In this document: positions 63,275 to 64,000 of the stretch, piece after piece
Position numbering within the stretch: position 1 is the stretch's first letter
Layout of the letters: the number at the start of each line of letters is the position of its first letter
From: Artocarpus heterophyllus
Lineage: Eukaryota > Streptophyta > Magnoliopsida > Rosales > Moraceae
NCBI GenBank assembly: GCA_025403435.1
Contig: JAJQZP010000046.1
Location: forward strand, 310,001 to 374,000
Reading direction: 5' to 3'
DNA length: 64,000 nucleotides
Notes under the pieces: generated by a model
Database searches by the model: none
Told to the model about the DNA's origin: nothing
The model's input: the letters and a program-made list of their open reading frames with translations, nothing else
Position numbers and translations under genes: made by a program

Positions 63275-64000
63275 TTTTCACACGCACGAGAGATAAACAA
63301 GCTCTATCCCCAAATGACTATGTTATTTACATCTGAAGTTTTTCTGCTTGTGTCCAGCTAGAGAATTTAGACCAGGAAACTATCAAATGGTGCAGAGAGA
63401 TATTAAGGAAAATCCCGAAAAATACTTCGGGTGCTTATATCAGCTTTCAATCCACTTTACGACTATTCATCCAAACGACAGTAATCAAAATAAACGGCAG
63501 CATTTTAGGAAGAAGAACGATAACTGCCCACAAACGACACTAATTGAAGAAGACATCCCCACAAGCGACAGTTATATCCCTAAAACCGTATACATGCAAC
63601 AGCGAAACAAGGAAATTTTAGCTGCTCTTCATTGTTATGCAAAAGACAATGATTAACTACTTTTCGTTTAAGGTTTTTTTTTTTTGAAAGGTTTTTTTTG
63701 TTCAAGATTTTTCCTCCCTGGTATCTATAACATAAGGCTCCTAATTCATCTAAATGACACAATTAGTTAGCAACACAAAAATTTGGGTTGCCAAAATGGG
63801 TTGTGATATAACAAAGGCAAAAGCTTGAGATTAAAACATTGAGCTCACCACCTTCAATTACCAGAAAATTTACAGCAAATTTTATCAATCAAAGAACTCA
63901 CTCAATATGACCAGAAGGTAGCCGGCTAGTCGTCATCTAATTCAATGAAAAATAAAATCAACCAGATTTGTGCTTCACATAATTTCGGTTGTTTTTTGCA
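63275..64000. other. Right edge, no gene recognised
   Basis: A 102-aa open frame lies at 63348-63656 on the plus strand, opening at a non-ATG codon. Its product is polar and resembles nothing I know. Bases 63460-63570 contain four more CGAC tetramers in an AAACGACA-like setting, as at the left edge of the window. Nothing here is called as a gene. Confidence 0.4.

Overview
The window is nuclear DNA of a flowering plant, most likely a core eudicot. It is AT-rich, its genes carry many short GT-AG introns, and the intact genes are typical plant housekeeping or metabolic genes. The species cannot be fixed from the sequence. No bacterial-type operons, CRISPR arrays, rRNA or tRNA genes were seen.

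Four genes look intact, and all lie on the minus strand. They are a short pantothenate kinase (7205-10024, 10 exons, 404 aa), galactinol synthase (35885-37693, 4 exons, 334 aa), an ARF1-type small GTPase (50074-52025, 6 coding exons, 181 aa, with a leader intron) and the class III PI 3-kinase VPS34 (55257-60774, 17 exons, 814 aa). Every exon junction was read by eye and all reading phases close. Two plus-strand loci look like broken genes. One is a DUF220-family (START-like) copy at 4422-6534. The other resembles MTOPVIB, the meiotic topoisomerase VI B-like subunit, at 31165-34352. Both carry several frameshifts or splice-site losses.

Much of the rest is LTR-retrotransposon debris. Four solo LTRs were found, each with a target-site duplication: 1895-3862 (GCGGG/ACGGG), 11116-14979 (GAGCA), 15326-17427 (AATAG) and 42951-47324 (GAAAA/AAAAA). 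A fifth, at 17594-28156 (ATTAA), is split by a nest of insertions. A 378-bp segment with a 9-bp duplication (TTTATGAAT) sits inside that fifth LTR. Inside that segment is a complete minus-strand retrotransposon (18629-26836, duplication GGACT, two apparently identical 1975-bp LTRs, tRNA-Met-type primer site and polypurine tract).

The complete element is the most interesting object here. It has no recognisable gag, protease, reverse transcriptase or integrase. Its 4.26-kb interior holds two intact intronless reading frames. One (21559-22248) is a LONELY GUY (LOG)-like cytokinin-activating enzyme homologue that keeps PGGxGTxxE but seems to lack the usual Arg-Lys catalytic pair. The other (22853-23374) is a 173-aa basic Cys4-finger protein laid out like the cysteine-rich nucleic-acid-binding proteins of some filamentous plant RNA viruses. 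A young non-autonomous retrotransposon carrying a hormone-metabolism gene beside a nucleic-acid-binding gene would be worth following up.
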